Shown piece by piece: positions 10,243 through 24,500 of a stretch of 64,000 nt of DNA. The position numbers and the translations under genes are program-made. Positions within the stretch are counted from its first letter, which is position 1. Every line of letters starts with the position of its first letter. The DNA comes from Parasponia andersonii (lineage: Eukaryota > Streptophyta > Magnoliopsida > Rosales > Cannabaceae): assembly GCA_002914805.1 (NCBI GenBank), contig JXTB01000132.1:343303-407302 (forward strand), written 5' to 3'. Below the pieces are notes generated by a model that was not told the DNA's origin, did not search any database, and saw nothing but the letters and a program-made list of their open reading frames with translations.

Positions 10243-13200
10243 AAATAGTATAGCAAATCAAATATCAGGTACATACAATACTTTCCCTAGAATATATCAG
10301 ATTAATAACACATTGGGACAATTCCATTTATCTGCAGCGAAAACTTATCCTAAATAATCATTGAGTCAAAAGACTAACAAAATCATTTCCACCACAAGAT
10401 TACACCCAATAAGATTCGAATGGAAATCAACATTATATTTTATTGCACATGCTAGGCAAGTTTGGAGGTCAAAAACAATAATAAGAGTACAATAACATAA
10501 GTCATTTATCATTCCTTATAACGAGTGAGAAATAACCATGTACGGAAAAGTTTCTAGTCAAGAACAATATTAGAACTACCATGAATGGAAATCTCTAACA
10601 GTAGAGTACATAGCACAATGAGCACAAAGTGCCAAACCTTTGCATTTTAATGCATTAAAATGAAAATATCTACATAACATATAAAACCCAAAGACTTTTC
10701 AAGTCTTTTATCCCACGTAATATCATAGAGTATTAACTCATACCACAATTAAATCGAAAGACATTCAAGGTCTTTGATGTAAGGAGAAGACATATAAAAA
10801 TGACTCATTGTCTAATATGCAAGTTAAAAAAAGATAATAAAATAATGCCTTAGAAACAAGATTTCAATAGAATAGGCCATCTCCACAACGATGCATGTCT
10901 CTTCTCTAAACTTAATTTATTTTTAAATTGTAGATAGTTTAAAAATATGTAACATAAAAATCAAGGGCACATAAGAATACTATACTAGTTCACAATAAGG
11001 TGTCACCTTGGTCATTGGCAAACCAAACATAAACTTTAAGTATTACTTTTAGAAAAGTAATAGCAAGAATTAAAAAATTGTCAATATAAACTTAAAAGTG
11101 GACTAATCCCTATGCCATAATTATATTACCATAATAATGGTTGGACCCATCTCAAATCAAGTAATGAGTTACAAATTGAACTTCATATTAACAAGCTCAA
11201 TAAGGACTCTAATCTTCAATAGATTATAATAGGAGTGTCCAATAACTTTCTAAAGTCAAAACGAACCAAGTACCTCAAGAGATACTCACTTACTAACATC
11301 AATTAGGAATATTTTGACAAGATTGAATCTTGTCCTTATTTGTCAACCATATGGATATCCAATATACTAAAAATTTACTCATTATGATATATAGTTTGCT
11401 AACTAAAATATCAAGCACTTAAAACATGTCAATTTTTGTTCAAAACATAGATAAGCATAATAGAAATTTTCTTAAAATTCCAAAGCTTTTCCAAAGTTTT
11501 CAAACACATCTCTCCAAGAGATTTAAAACCATATCTTTTTTTGTTGGCAAATCACATTATGTAAATAATTTCTTATAGTTCTTTATCAGAAAAAACTTTA
11601 GATAATGCTTTAGTGAGACTTTTTTGAGCTTTATAACTTTGAAGTCACCACTCTAGTAATTTTATCAAAAATAATTTTGACAGATATTTTAATAATAGGA
11701 AGAATGTATAAAGCATTTTAGAAAATAGTAGTGTCTGTCATGTGTAAAAAGTTTTTTTTTAACCTCACTCAACTTGTCAAGTATATTTATTGAAAATAGT
11801 GTTTTTACATAGCCAATCAATTTGTAACATATATAATTCCATGAATTTTAAATCTCAAATGAAATTTCAAAGAAAATGCTATGTATCATTTTGCACAACC
11901 TAAGTTTCTCCAAGGCTTAAGTATTTAAAACCAAAAAACTCAAATAGGATGTCATTCAAAGCCTCTAATACTAGGAGTTCCTAACACTTGGAAAACGAAG
12001 TTTACACTTGTCACACAAGTGCCCAATTATTTAATTGAGACAAATAATGCAAAGCCAATACAACTTGACTTATTTAACTAATGAACAAATATCCATTTGC
12101 CACCAAGGATTTAGCAATCTAAGGAACACTAAAATCATGCTTACCTCAATAAAATAAGTCACATGCATAATTGAAAGCTTGGAAGAATGAGTGAATCTAA
12201 GCAACAAGGCAAATAATACCATAACAAAAAGGCTTCACAAAACCTCTAAACTAAAATTCAAAATCTAAAGTTTCTCCATCCACACAAGGTTCCAAAAAAG
12301 TAAACATAACTAAAATTTTACTTTGCAAAATTCTTGTAACATGACACTATAAAGATGGCTTCTTAGACATATGCATAATTTTTTAAGAGTTTATGATTAT
12401 ACCGCATTAAACCACACCAAGATTTTCCTTTAAAACACAAACTTGTTGCAAAATCCTCACACAATTTTTTCTATAAACACCTCATGTTTAGTTCTAAGTT
12501 AATTTATAAATCAATTTCCCAAAGCCTACCTTAGAATCAAAATCAATTGACAAAAAGATGTCTGTAATGTTTAGCAAGAGTATCTACTAAATTCAAAACT
12601 AGAAAAATACTTGGAACTTTTAACTTTATAAAATCATCTTGGTCTATACGATTTTTTGACTAGCACTACCAAATTTAGAATAAGGTTTTAACTTGCATCA
12701 CTACTGTATTTTTGTATAAGTAAGAGTTCAAATTTTATAACAAATAGGCCAAAACTTTTTAAAACTAATTAACTAAGTTTTAAATCCCAAAATTTCCTAT
12801 TTACAGGCCACAAAAATAAGTTTATTGAAACTAGTGCAATACAATATTTAAGCACACTCAATATATCGTACCAATTTGTCAATCCATAAGCAAGATATCA
12901 TGCAAAAATGTATCATTAATTTGAAATTTTCAACATAAATACCAATCACCAATTACTTGATATAAGAAATTAATTCACTTCCTAAAAATGCATGAAACAT
13001 CGAGTCAATCTAAGGTATTTAAGATATCAAGGATGAGAAAGCTACCACAGAACCAACAAAGTTTTCACGTAGCTTACTATCCAAATAGACATAGCAATAC
13101 AAGTATGTATGTCCATATGAATCGAGGAAATCAACAAGAGAATAAAGCTTCCTAGTCTCATGTTAAACTCAACACTTCTGAGATAGAAGTTTTCAGGAAA

Positions 13201-13390
13201 ATTACCAACCCAAAAGTACTAGAATTCCATTTGAGAGATTTACGAAGGATTTGGAATCAATCAGAGCAAAGACAATAGCTTAGCTAATTCCTAAGTGATG
13301 TATAAGGTACTTATCAAACAATTTTCAATATCCTATTTGAACACCAAAAATATCACAAGTAAGATCCCAGACAGATCTGAAGTTTAAAAA
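10243..13390 (-). other. Non-coding internal region of a family-1 element (LARD-like)
   Basis: A 3.15-kb AT-rich block lies beside the primer site at 13391-13400, so it is the internal part of the minus-strand element whose 5' LTR is copy b. Both strands lack any ORF with recognisable gag, protease, RT, integrase or RNase H text; the longest ORF (87 aa, 10094-10357) straddles the LTR edge. Large non-coding interiors between long LTRs define LARD-type non-autonomous elements, which may explain it, but a 3' LTR in the correct orientation is not next to it. Confidence 0.45.
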
Positions 13391-13400
13391 TCTGATACCA
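13391..13400 (-). other. Primer-binding site next to family-1 LTR copy b
   Basis: On the minus strand this reads TGGTATCAGA, the start of the initiator Met tRNA complement, three bases from the LTR end (GGTCGTGACA). It fixes the orientation of the whole family: LTRs end in GTGACA and are followed by this site. Confidence 0.65.
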
Positions 13401-13403
13401 TTA

Positions 13404-16060
13404 TGTCACGACCAGAAATCCAAAGTTATGACTTTCTTAAGTGAAAATATAATTAAATATTGAGTTTATAAAATTCAGGAGAAATCAAGTACTTAAAATT
13501 TTCATTTTAGTCCTCAAATCATTATAAATTTCATAACCAATAAAACACTCATTAGTTTTAATTTTCTCAAGAGAACATATACTTAAAATTTAGAGGAATT
13601 CCATTTAATTTATTTAAAAAGTATTTATTGAAAATTATGAATTTCGATAAAATGAGTTCAAAGTCTAAAATAGTTTACAAAAATCATTTATGATTCCAAG
13701 TACTTAGATTTATAGTTTTATTGCCCTCGTACATCTACTTAGTAAAAATAGTAAAGTTGGCTAAGTATTTAAATGGGGAAAGAAAATTAAACAGGACGTA
13801 AACACCTACTAGGGAATTAGAATATGACTATAGGACAAGCCAAATAGCTTGTCTAATCATTGAGATCACTACTTCAAATACACAAATACCTGAAAGTAGG
13901 AAGAAGTAGAGGGTGAGTACGTGAATGCTCAGTAGAAAATTAATTACAGGTTTTTAACCAGAATAAAATACTTGCTTTTAAGATCCTATATAGATAGTAA
14001 AATATTAAAATAGTTTTCTAGAAATCTAGTTGAAATCATCATCTAAAGGTTTAAATATTCCAAAACATTGTGAAACATCATCTCAAAACAAAATCATAAT
14101 CCAAAGGTTCAGATATTTCAAACCATTGTAAAACATCATCACACACAAAATCATTTTCTAAAGATTCAAATATTCCAAACCACTATAAAACATAGTCTCA
14201 AAACAAAATCATTGTCTAAAGGTTTAAACATTCCAAACTATTATAAAGCATCGCATCAAATTCAATATATATCTATTCAAGTCAAGCACATAAAAAGTAA
14301 TATAATCAATAATGTATCTAAGCCACTAAAGACTGGTGGCCATAATTATGTGATGTAGCATGAGCCACCTAAAATAAATGACTACACATATGTACTGTGT
14401 CCGAATCACCAAAATTGGTGACCATGAGTATAATATATAGATCGAGCACTCTAGATAGAGTAACGTAAGTCTGAGCACCCTAGAGGGGTATCATAAGGCC
14501 GAGCACCCATAAGGGGTACTGTAAGTCTATCGGCCGCATAGGTGCAATGATGTATGCAATACTATATGGATGACAGGAATAAAATTTGTGCCATTTTTCA
14601 TAAAATGTCAAAATAGACCATGTGGTATTTTTAATCAATCAAGTATAGTTCTCAAAACAAAATTCCCATTCAATTTGGATTTTACAAAAATTTCGGCACA
14701 CAAGAGTTGGTTTTATTAAAACCAATAAAATTTAGTTTCTATAGAAAATAGTCCTAAAATAAGATATTTAGCACGTCAACTAGTGTGATGTGCCTCCCAA
14801 GTAGTTTAAATATCAAATCAGAATCAAAATCACATATAAATATATGTTTACAAAATATTTCATGAAATTCTATAATGATTTAAAATAGGTAAAAACACAA
14901 TTAAACCAATTTTATGATTATGTAATCGAATCCATACCTCAAACAAGTGACTAGACTATGCTACGATGCTATAAAGCGCGTTTGGCATTATTTGGCAATC
15001 GTTCATAGGGTTGGGAGTCGTTTTCTGAAACCTCGATTACCCATTTTGAAATGTTGTTTTTCTATCGGTGCCTCGAATAGAGAAATAGACATCACCACTG
15101 AATTCCTAGTATTCAAGATAGTTAGGTTAGATATATAATTTAATCGATTTGAGTTCCAGATTGAAACCTGACCCGTGGCATACAAAACAAATCTTTTCAC
15201 GATCCCTATGTCTCAAAATTCGTGTCACTTCGAAATATATCGATATTCTATATGAAAATTTATTTCTCGACCACACTAATTTCAAATTTGAGATCGAAAC
15301 TTCGTTTTGAGGTTCCGAACCTTAAACGGACCGTAAATTCGAAAGTTTCAAAAGTACAATTTTTAGAAATATTTAGAAAAATATCACTTTTTAATTTGAA
15401 AATTCTTCCTTTTTATATTTTGATTTGATACATAACCACTATATTTATTCATATTTGAATCTCCTATTTTATCCCATATTAGTTTCATAGCCAAAATAAT
15501 TGTTTCAAGAAAATAATTACGAAATTCTCACTTTGCTTAAAATAATTAGAAACTATCGTCTTTTAAATCTGAAAAAACGTCGTAAAATCAGACCTAATCT
15601 TCAAATTCATCAATATAGCTTTTCCATTACTTATTCATATCAATCTTCATAACAAAATCCTCAAATATGCCACTTTCAAGAAAATTATCATGAGAATATC
15701 AACATTGCAAATTTGAGAAACGGCCAAACTTAAGAAAACTCACCATTTCTGGTGAGGAGCAGCGTCTCACGGTTGTTGGAGGCCAGACAAGCTTGGCTCT
15801 ACCCTAGGCAAGTGGAGTTGATAACTAGGTTGAGTTCCCTCAACCCACTGAATTCCTACGAGGAAGTGAGCTCCCTTGCTTCTCTACGTCTCGTGTGGCA
15901 GCTCCAGGGATGAAGAGGACGACAGTGTCAATGGGATGTGGTGGTGTGCAGGCTAGGTGTCCTTCAAAAGGGCTGAAATGGCCTAGTTTTGGCTGCTACA
16001 GCAAGAGGGAGTTGAGGAGATGAAGGGTGTCGTGGGTTTGTGGGGAAAGTGGTGGTTTCT
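13404..16060 (-). repeat. Family-1 long LTR (copy b), 5' LTR of a minus-strand element
   Basis: In plus text it begins TGTCACGACC. Landmarks shared with copy e are 'catcaccactgaattc' near 15090 (e: near 63582) and 'ttgaggttccgaaccttaaacgg' near 15310 (e: near 63800). Near 14440-14530 there are three similar segments around 'gagcaccctagaggggtat'. The 15750-16030 stretch is GC-richer and resembles the transcribed R/U5 leader of long gypsy LTRs. Small ORFs on both strands (14947-15428) have no homology I know. The right edge is approximate. Confidence 0.55.
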
Positions 16061-17019
16061 ATTTCATTTTTTTTTTATTTTACTCTGAAAAAAGTACTGA
16101 ATTGTTCTTTAAAAGCCTGGGATTTTACAGAGGGAGTCAAAAATATAGAAACACTTGCGACACACGCAAGTGACATAGAATACAATATCAATATAATGAC
16201 CTCAAAGTACGGAGGAGCAACAAAAACAAAAGTTAATGTTCACTTTTTAGTGGGAGCATTTATCAAACCCATTGGTACTTCAATTTAATCCACTTTTGCA
16301 GCATCCAGCTATGAAATCTATCTTCAAGATAAGTCCACTCTTGCAGCAATCAACTCCAAGGTAAATCCTCCTGATGAGTCCAATCCCAGAAACCAACTAT
16401 GATAGTGATCTCCCTGCTCAAAACACCCAAACATGAAACTCTATTAGTTATTTTTTAATCAGGGAAGACAATGCTTTGCATTCTACAACTTTATCCTAAC
16501 TCTGTAAAAGTTAGCTCATTATTAGTACAAAATGAGCTACATCTTGAAATCAAAATATGGACATAAAATATCAAAAAATAATTATTCTATAATATCAAGT
16601 CTATCCTATAATATGATTTTTATTTTTTATGTGTTTTAAATATATAGTTATGATAAGTGAAACGGTTATGCACTAACAAAATTTTTGTGAATACGGTTAC
16701 AGTGGAATACGCACATGAAAGCCAAGTTAGACTACGTGCCTAATGAGAAATAAATTTTCATGCATTTGCATTTATACATGATTGTTATAATAATGTGATT
16801 AAGTATGTCTATTTTTATTATTATTATTAGTAGTGTCGTTATTATTATTATAATGATAAAATAAGAGTGTCGTGCGTGAAGTTTTGATTCCACAATTTTG
16901 TTTTTTTATGTATATATTAATATATAGATTTTATTTTATTACGATACTTGTTTATAGATTTTGGTCAGTATTTACTTATTATTACAAAATAAATAAATAA
17001 AATTCTAATTTTAGTCAAA
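16061..17019. other. Unassigned AT-rich region
   Basis: This holds an 82-aa plus-strand ORF (16040-16288) without recognisable domains, and a short perfect hairpin at about 16153-16173 (CACTTGCG and CGCAAGTG around ACACA). Diffuse ATT-rich repeats lie at about 16815-16855. No gene or mobile-element end could be recognised. Confidence 0.4.
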
Positions 17020-19263
17020 AAAAGAGAAAAGGGAAGTTTCTCACAGCTTGATGAAACCTAGTAATAGGTTAATACGTTAGTTTAAAAAAAAAAAAAAAAA
17101 GAAGAAGGAAGTGATATGATTAAAAAACAGAAAAGAAGAAGAAAGTGATCTAATTAAAAAAAAANATATATATATATATATATATCTATATACATATATC
17201 TTTCTCGTAAGAATATAATTAAGCCTCCTCCTAAATTTTTCTACCTATCTTTCTCTCATAGTTCCTTAGAGTATTTGTGATTTCAAGAGTTTTTGCTTAA
17301 TTTTCTTCAATTTTTAAGAAGAAGGTAAATATTTAAAAACACTCTTTTCTTTGAGTTTATTGTTTTTGCTATTGTTAAATCAAAATTCAACCTATGATAT
17401 CTAGGGTTAGAATTTTTTTTATAATTTGAAATTTTAACAACTTGTTTATTTATATGTTAGATTATATTCTGAAAATTTTTATGATCATAGGGGTTTATTT
17501 GTATTCGTTAATAAATTTTTTATTTATATCGTCCTTAACATCAATGAATCTGATAAACTTAATATTCCTGTTTATTAACGTTCAAAACTCATTCTATTGA
17601 TATCTTTCGACTTGAAATTTTACTGGACGTTTATCAATGTGTGATTAGCTTCTCCAAATATTTTCACGATTTTTGGAAATTTCTACGATTAAATATGATT
17701 TTCGAAATCTTTATTATTTTGCTGATTTTGGTGCTGATATGAATCCTGATGTAGAGTTTCATGAATTTAAAGTGCTATCTAATAGTCTATTTTGGAGTCT
17801 ATAATATTTATACATATTTTATATTGTGTTAAAATACTTCTATAAAGTTTCAGATTATTTTGATTTAAGAAAAAATCTATAAAACTCTATTATTGTACAT
17901 TAGTTTTTAGTTTAACAGTTTTATTGGGTTGCAATATTTGGATTCAAAATTATGAATAATGTAATAAATCTATTTTATAAATTCCGATAATTTTTCTGGA
18001 TCTTTTTTTATATGTCTTAATAATTTATGCAAATTTTTAGGATAAACCGAATTATATTTTAGAATCTAAAATTATTTAAGTATGCTTAGGTTACTAAATG
18101 TTTATAGATTTAGTTTTGTTATGAAAATTATTATGTTATTTTATATTATGGATATTTTTCAAACATATAAAATATGTTTCTTAAGAGTAATGATAGCATG
18201 TGTTAATATTTTTTTTATAATGAATGTTTTTTTGGCATAAATAATAAAAAATAAAGGATAAAGAAGAGACACGTAGTTTCAACAAGGTTGGTTGTGTGAT
18301 ATTTCACTAAAAGTTTTTCTAAGGACTTGATGTAAGTAAATCTCACCCTATGTGTTTATATGTAAATTTACATGCTATTATGTGATGTTATTATGATCAT
18401 TATGATATGTTGTTATATGCTATACTATATTAGTTTGCATATTAATTATGACATGAGTATGCACAAGTATTGCATAAATTGTACAAGAGATTATGATTTT
18501 CAAAGAATAATTTTTCTAAAGCACTATGCAACTAGATTTTGTTCAAAGAAGAATATTTTTATTTAAGTGTGTGTCAAGTTCTTGAAAGGAGTATGTGCAC
18601 TTGACTGAAAGACCTACAGTCACCATGTTAAGAACAAATATTTAAACTGTGATGTTAGCCATTGTGGTATGATAGCTATATGAGATCCGAATAGCTACAA
18701 GGTCATATGCTTGTCATGACACTATGTTTATAGCTCATCACTTCTAATAGACTTGGTATTACACTATGTTGAGCTCAAATATGAAAGTTTTATGAAAGAG
18801 TAACGTTTATGATTAAAATGTTTTTCAAAGAAGGGGTTTTGATTGTTAAAATGCATTATTCATAAAACACGACATTCATTGCATGCATAAGATTTTACTT
18901 ACTGGGCGCAAGCTCATCCCATTCTTTTAAAATTTTCAGATGAGCAATAGATTTTTGGAGGTTGGCTGGTGGCAGCAGTGGAATCCCTAAATGGCGTTAG
19001 GACGTTTTTAATCGACTTTAAGTTTTATTTTCTTGTATTTGGATGTTGGATTAAAATTAAATGTTTTTATTTCATAGGTTATTTTTAGTATTAAGTTTTT
19101 ATTTCCGATGTTTTAATAAGAGGTTGTTTTTTTAGTTTAAATATTTCTTTTTATTTTTAAAAAAAATTATTACCGGATTTTTTTTCCATTTTATTTTAGA
19201 AGATGAATACAAAAATAAAATATTTTCGAGTTTAGGTGCATACCTAAATTAGGGGATGTGATA
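17020..19263 (+). repeat. Probable long gypsy-type LTR segment, plus orientation
   Basis: The order resembles other long LTRs here. A TA-rich promoter-like area lies at about 17165-17200, then a pyrimidine-rich leader with a possible splice donor (AAGAAGAAGGTAAAT, about 17318-17332). A long AT-rich U5-like stretch follows. Near 18900-18950 is a 'ttactgggcgcaagctcatccc ... ttttcagatgag' block of the sort seen in plant gypsy LTRs. It ends in TTAGGGGATGTGATA. The start and any internal region are not identifiable. The 64-aa ORF at 18372-18566 is probably chance. Confidence 0.4.
17080..17190. repeat. Poly(A) and (AT)n low-complexity block with one ambiguous base
   Basis: An A-run at about 17083-17100, a second A-run ending at 17164, an N at 17165, then an AT dinucleotide run. 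The N marks unresolved sequence in a homopolymer/microsatellite junction. Confidence 0.9.
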
Positions 19264-20742
19264 TATTCAGTCCTGTATTTACACAACAATAAATAAAATA
19301 TCAGTGAATATGCATGCCAATAGAATAGAAATATTGGTTGTACAAACCAAAAAATAAAGCTCTGTGAATTCAGATGAAAAGAAAAAGTATCAAATCTAAT
19401 TGGTCTAAAATAATTTGGATTGTTTAAATTGGATATTTAAAATAATAATTTTCTAAGAAAATTTATAGTTTCAAATCCAAAAATTAAAGAGATAAAATAT
19501 AGAATGAAATATTGATTCACATAAAAATAATATTTATCAGTCAAATAGAAATGCATAAATTAATATATTATCTCTTATAAGAGAACAACCGAAATGCAGG
19601 AACACTTTTTTTTTTCTTTTTTTGGAAGGAAAAGCAGTAAACACATTAACTGGCCAATATACGTTTAAAAATTAAAAATAAAGTAACTCTGAACAGTTTT
19701 AAAGAACAAGAAAATAATAAAGTACATGCACTGCACTATTTTTTTTGTTTCTGCCGAATATAAATTGCACCTTCTTAAAACAGTATGGTACCATTTTAGT
19801 CCTTTCCTCTCTCTATCAATTTTCTCTCAAAAAGAAAAAAAGAAAAAAAACTTCTCGTTGCTCTTCACAGATGCCACATAGGGAGCCTTCTCTTTTCCTT
19901 CTCCGACCTCCCCTCCTCACTCTCCTTATCCTCCCTCTCTTCCTCCACTTACTTGATCTCTCTTCCCGACTTCCGTCGTGGATGAGAGTTTTCTTTCAAT
20001 TTTTTAATAAGTCCAGATCTAAATATAGTTTAGTACAATATTTTTTGTGGATTCGAGTATTTTTACTAAATCTTAAATTTGAGATTTTTTCTTTGATTTA
20101 AATCTATTAGATAGACGAGTTATTTTTTTTTTCAACGAAAATGGATCTCAATTAGTACTGGAATTGTATAGTTTATACTGCCAAGAACGTAGTCCAGGAG
20201 TAAGTATTGAAGGTAGTAGTTACTGGTGGTCCTTGTTATCTTTTCTTTTGAAGAATTATAGTAACCCACACATTTTGCTCTTAGTTGTGTCTATGATCCA
20301 CTTTTCATCCCCTTTCTTTTAGGAGTTTGAAATTATAATCCTTGTACTTGTATCGTAAATGAAGTACTTTTATTTCTAATAATGATATTCTTTTGAGAAA
20401 ATCATTTATATCCAACGAGTAAATATCTGATAATTAAATACTAATTAAACCAATAAATCAGAATATTTTAAGAAAAACACTAATGTATTGGTGCACTAAT
20501 GCATGATTACGAAATATTATATATTGAGTATATGTGAATTATATATATCATAATTTGTATGCACTAATTGATGTATATTTGTGCGATACATGCCCAAAAA
20601 TCTATATATTTGCATATATTTCATATACATATATAAATATATATATTATATTAACATTGAAAAAATCCAAAAGAAAATAATACCAAAGTATAAAATTTTA
20701 TGTGCATGAGAATTGAGACCCAATAGTAAACAAGTTTGTTGG
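19264..20742. other. Unassigned region with a TATA-like box and pyrimidine-rich leader
   Basis: A TATA-like 'gaatataaattgc' lies near 19757-19769 and is followed by a strongly CT-rich stretch (about 19800-19980). This looks like a plant promoter with 5' leader or the R region of an LTR. A 118-aa ORF (19745-20101) covers it and is Leu/Ser/Pro-rich because of the CT bias. I see no domain and do not call it a gene. The remainder is AT-rich with no feature I recognise. Confidence 0.35.
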
Positions 20743-21551
20743 TGTCGTGACCCAAACTATAGAAACCCTAATTTAATTAAGGACCTAAGTGAAGAGTAAA
20801 TTGAAAAATAGGGGTCTTATGGTAATTTTAGAAAGTCTAATACCCTGCTAAATTTTCCCCACAATTAAACCAAATCTCTAATTATCCTCTAAGGCTCACA
20901 TGACCTCGTCTCTCTCTATCTCACGAATTCCCTAATTTCTTCCCAGAAACTGCCCATCATCGTCCCTCCTACCTAGAGACTTAACTAGTTGGCTTCACTA
21001 ACTACCAGCAAAGCAGTGCCACTGGGCTCTGCTACTTGTTGTGCGGCCAGGCACGTGCAGAAGGGCCTAAAACCGTGCCCAAAATGTGGCCAAAATCCAG
21101 GGTTTCAGCCACCGTTCATCTTTGTCAGCCATCACCACTGACCTAGACCTCCTCCCAAAGCTTGACCCAATACTTGTTGATCACCGGTTCCCGTTGCTTT
21201 GACTACGTTGAGTGTTTGAAGTTTTTTGCCATTTTTATAAATGAATATTGGCATTTTTATAGTTATTTTTATCTAGTGTAAGTGATGTTGGTAAAGTTTA
21301 AGGTGATAAATGGGTGGCTAGAGACATAGAAAAGGATGTTTAATTTATGTGGAGTTGAAGTCTAGATCGTGAGAAAATTAGGTTTGAAAAGATGGCAGAT
21401 TCATAAATATAATCAGAAAAGTGATATTTTTGTAACTTTTGTAATTGACTGGTAATAAGGCCCATTTAAGGCTCGGAGCCACAAAATTGAATTTTGACTT
21501 CAAATTTGAACTTAGTGTAGTCGAGAAACAACTTTTTATATAACATTGATA
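20743..21551 (+). repeat. Family-1 LTR copy c, first part
   Basis: It begins TGTCGTGACCC and has a CT-rich leader at 20885-21210. It then has a segment near 21470-21545 ('gacttcaaatttgaactta') that matches the reverse complement of 63760-63790. It stops exactly where the family-2 solo LTR begins and resumes at 24980. The last five bases (TGATA, 21547-21551) are the target duplication. Confidence 0.65.
21547..21551. other. Target-site duplication TGATA, left
   Basis: An exact 5-bp match to 24975-24979 on the other side of the solo LTR; 5 bp is the normal duplication length for LTR retrotransposons. Confidence 0.75.
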
Positions 21552-24500
21552 TGTAATAACCCGACTTTTTATTTAAGGACCGATATTTGCATATGTTCAT
21601 AACTCATTATTTTTTTTTTTGGTTTTGGACAAAAACTTGGATTATGAGAATTCATGATAATTTTTTCTTATAATCTTCTCAAGACAGTTAACTAATTATT
21701 CTAAATGTCATACTTATGAAATTTAGACATACCAATAAAGGAAACATTATATTTTTTTTCTGAGATTTAATAATACGTAACTAAAAAGGGTTTTCAGGTG
21801 AGGAGGAGCGTCACAAGCAGACCTTTTAAATCCCAAACTTTTCTTAAAATGGTTTAAGTCTTTTTGACAAAGTCCATTTAGTCTTGCATTTATTTAAATC
21901 AAAATTTTAGATGCTAAAAAAAATATTTATTTAAGAATGTTTAATATGCCTCAAAATAGTATATAGTATTCTATAAAGGGATATTTAAATTAAATTGGTC
22001 ATATTATATATACTTAATCTTACGGGTATAATTAATCTTAAAATTAACATTTCATATTTAAATATATTGTCTCGATCTTAACTTGAGGAAACTTAAGACT
22101 TAATCTTACATATTTAAGTAATCCATCTTGTTTAAAGTGAAGAAATATATACGGAATTTATTATGGAGGTATCCCAAAACCCGTGCCTCGCATCCATTCC
22201 CGCTTCGATTCTGGTCAACCCATCATTGAAAATAAAGGTTGCTTACCTTTGATATCTACAATATGGACATTTACACTATGTGAGCTTTCGCTCAGCAAGT
22301 ATAATTCAACTCAGAACATATTTTATACGAATAATATTTATAAAAGTTCAATTTTTGTATTTTTATGCTATCTTGTAACTTGTGTTTTATGAAGAAATCT
22401 TTTATCTTTCTTATGGGCTCTTGTATACGTACCGAGTTTGCACTTATCGACTGGGAATCAGGGGAGCGGCCTTACTGAAATACCAACGGTCATAAACTTA
22501 ACATTTTTCCTCGGAAATTCTCACATAGTGAAGGTCGTTCTTATCTTCTCTTATGAATCCTCACTTAGTGGAGGTTGGTACAACACCTTTATATTCTTAT
22601 CTTTTACTTAGTTTCCTTTTTAATATAAATGGTTGTATCATATTTCAAACCAAATCTTATATTTCATATTCTTGATACTCCCTTTAATTGAACTATATTT
22701 ATCAAGTTATGAATAATATTGTAAAGTAAATTTACTTCATCTTATTATCATAGGAGGCATATATTTTATAAGCACATATACAAGCCAAACAAACATTTTT
22801 TGCATAGGCAAAATATCACATTTAATCATATCAAATAATTTTATTTCAAATAAAATATACGTTTAAAACTATCCATGTTGTAGGTGAGATTATACTTACC
22901 TTAAGTCTGTAGAAAATGTTCTTCATGCTTGCAGTGAAATACCATACACTTAATCTTGTTACAACTATGTGCCTTTTCTTTATCCTTTTTATTTATTATT
23001 CATTCATCAACATTCATTTTAAATATCAACATATGCTATCATTAGTTATGTGAAATCTATTTTATGTGTTTGAAACATCCACAACATAAATTCATATTAA
23101 AATTGTAGGATTTCGGTGCATAACGCAGACTTCAAAAATTCCACATTATAGTATATAATTCTATTCATTCTAAAAATTTATATGAATCTATTTGAAATAA
23201 AAATAAATCTAAAGATTAAGGTTTAGAATTTAGAAACAATACTTATCACCATTTTTTTTTCCAATTTAGATTTTATAACAAAATTATTAAAACTGTGACT
23301 AAATGAAAATCATTGAATTTTTTTTGGAAATGTTATATAAATCAAACAAACTCAAAATCTTAAAAGCACAATCATTACCATATTATAATTTATGTATAAT
23401 ATTTAGAAATTCTAAAATAGATCATTTCATAGAACTTTAATCACTTGAAATTATACCTTAGAATTTATTTCAGTGTTTTGAAATATTAAAACATTATGTA
23501 TTCTAAAAATTATAATAACTTTTATAGATATCTAAAAATTATGAAACTTTCCAAAAATGATATTGACGTATGTATGAACTTGTATTTAAAATTTAAACCA
23601 AAAATAAAAACGTTTGCCCTTTTATATCGTAGAACTCATTATATAATATCTATTTTACTGCTTTTCTTAGCTAACGATTATCTTGTGTTAAATGATTTTT
23701 ATAAAATTGTAGAAGTAGAGTATAAAAGTAAAAGTTTCCAGAATTTAAGTACACATATAGAAATACTTCTCATGAAAATTTTAGACCTTAATAAGGTTTC
23801 TAACTCTATTTATAATAAATTGAATTTGAACCTAAGTACAATAAAATGTATAAATCTTGAAAGACTAAGAGTTTTAAGATTATCTTTTTCTTTCTCTCTT
23901 GAAACTTGAAGAACTCTAAGAGAAAACTCTTGAAATCAAAATAGATGAATAGAAACTTTGAGAAAGAGATAGAAAAAAAATAATTGAAGGAACTTGATTG
24001 TGTTTACAATGGAATGCCCTATTTATAGGCTAATTATGTACATAAAATATAATTAAAAAATATTTATAATAATCACCATTTACCTAACTTTTTTTTAAAA
24101 TTTTTATCTTTTCATCATGCAATTAAATTAATTTATTAATCTAACTATGCCTCATCTACTTAAAAAAATAATGCATTATCTTAACATATTTATATTTAAT
24201 ATTCATAAAATCTACATAATGGATATACCATCCAAATAATTAATGTATGATTACATAACTTACCTAATTTTTGTTTCATTTTCTAATATTATTAATAAAT
24301 ATTTTTTTATTTTAATGGTGATAATGTATAGATAAAATATGTTAATGGTCTTTTACATCATTTTCTATTCTTATAAATGAATTGATGAATGTATATGCAT
24401 ATCATTAAAATATATTAATGGCTACACCATTAATTCTTCTTTTACTATTTATTACTTATGACTATTTAACTTATTACTTTAGCTTGAAATACTTATTACA

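Noticed and set aside
16040..16288. 82-aa ORF in a possible pseudogene region (16040-16500)
   Set aside because: No recognisable domain, no splice or codon evidence; adjacent to LTR sequence.
19745..20101. 118-aa ORF as a secreted or membrane protein
   Set aside because: The Leu/Pro/Ser richness comes from a CT-rich leader-like stretch; no second exon or domain could be recognised.
23496..23909. 137-aa ORF as a possible gene
   Set aside because: It is antisense within the transcribed leader part of a solo LTR, with low-complexity composition and no domain.
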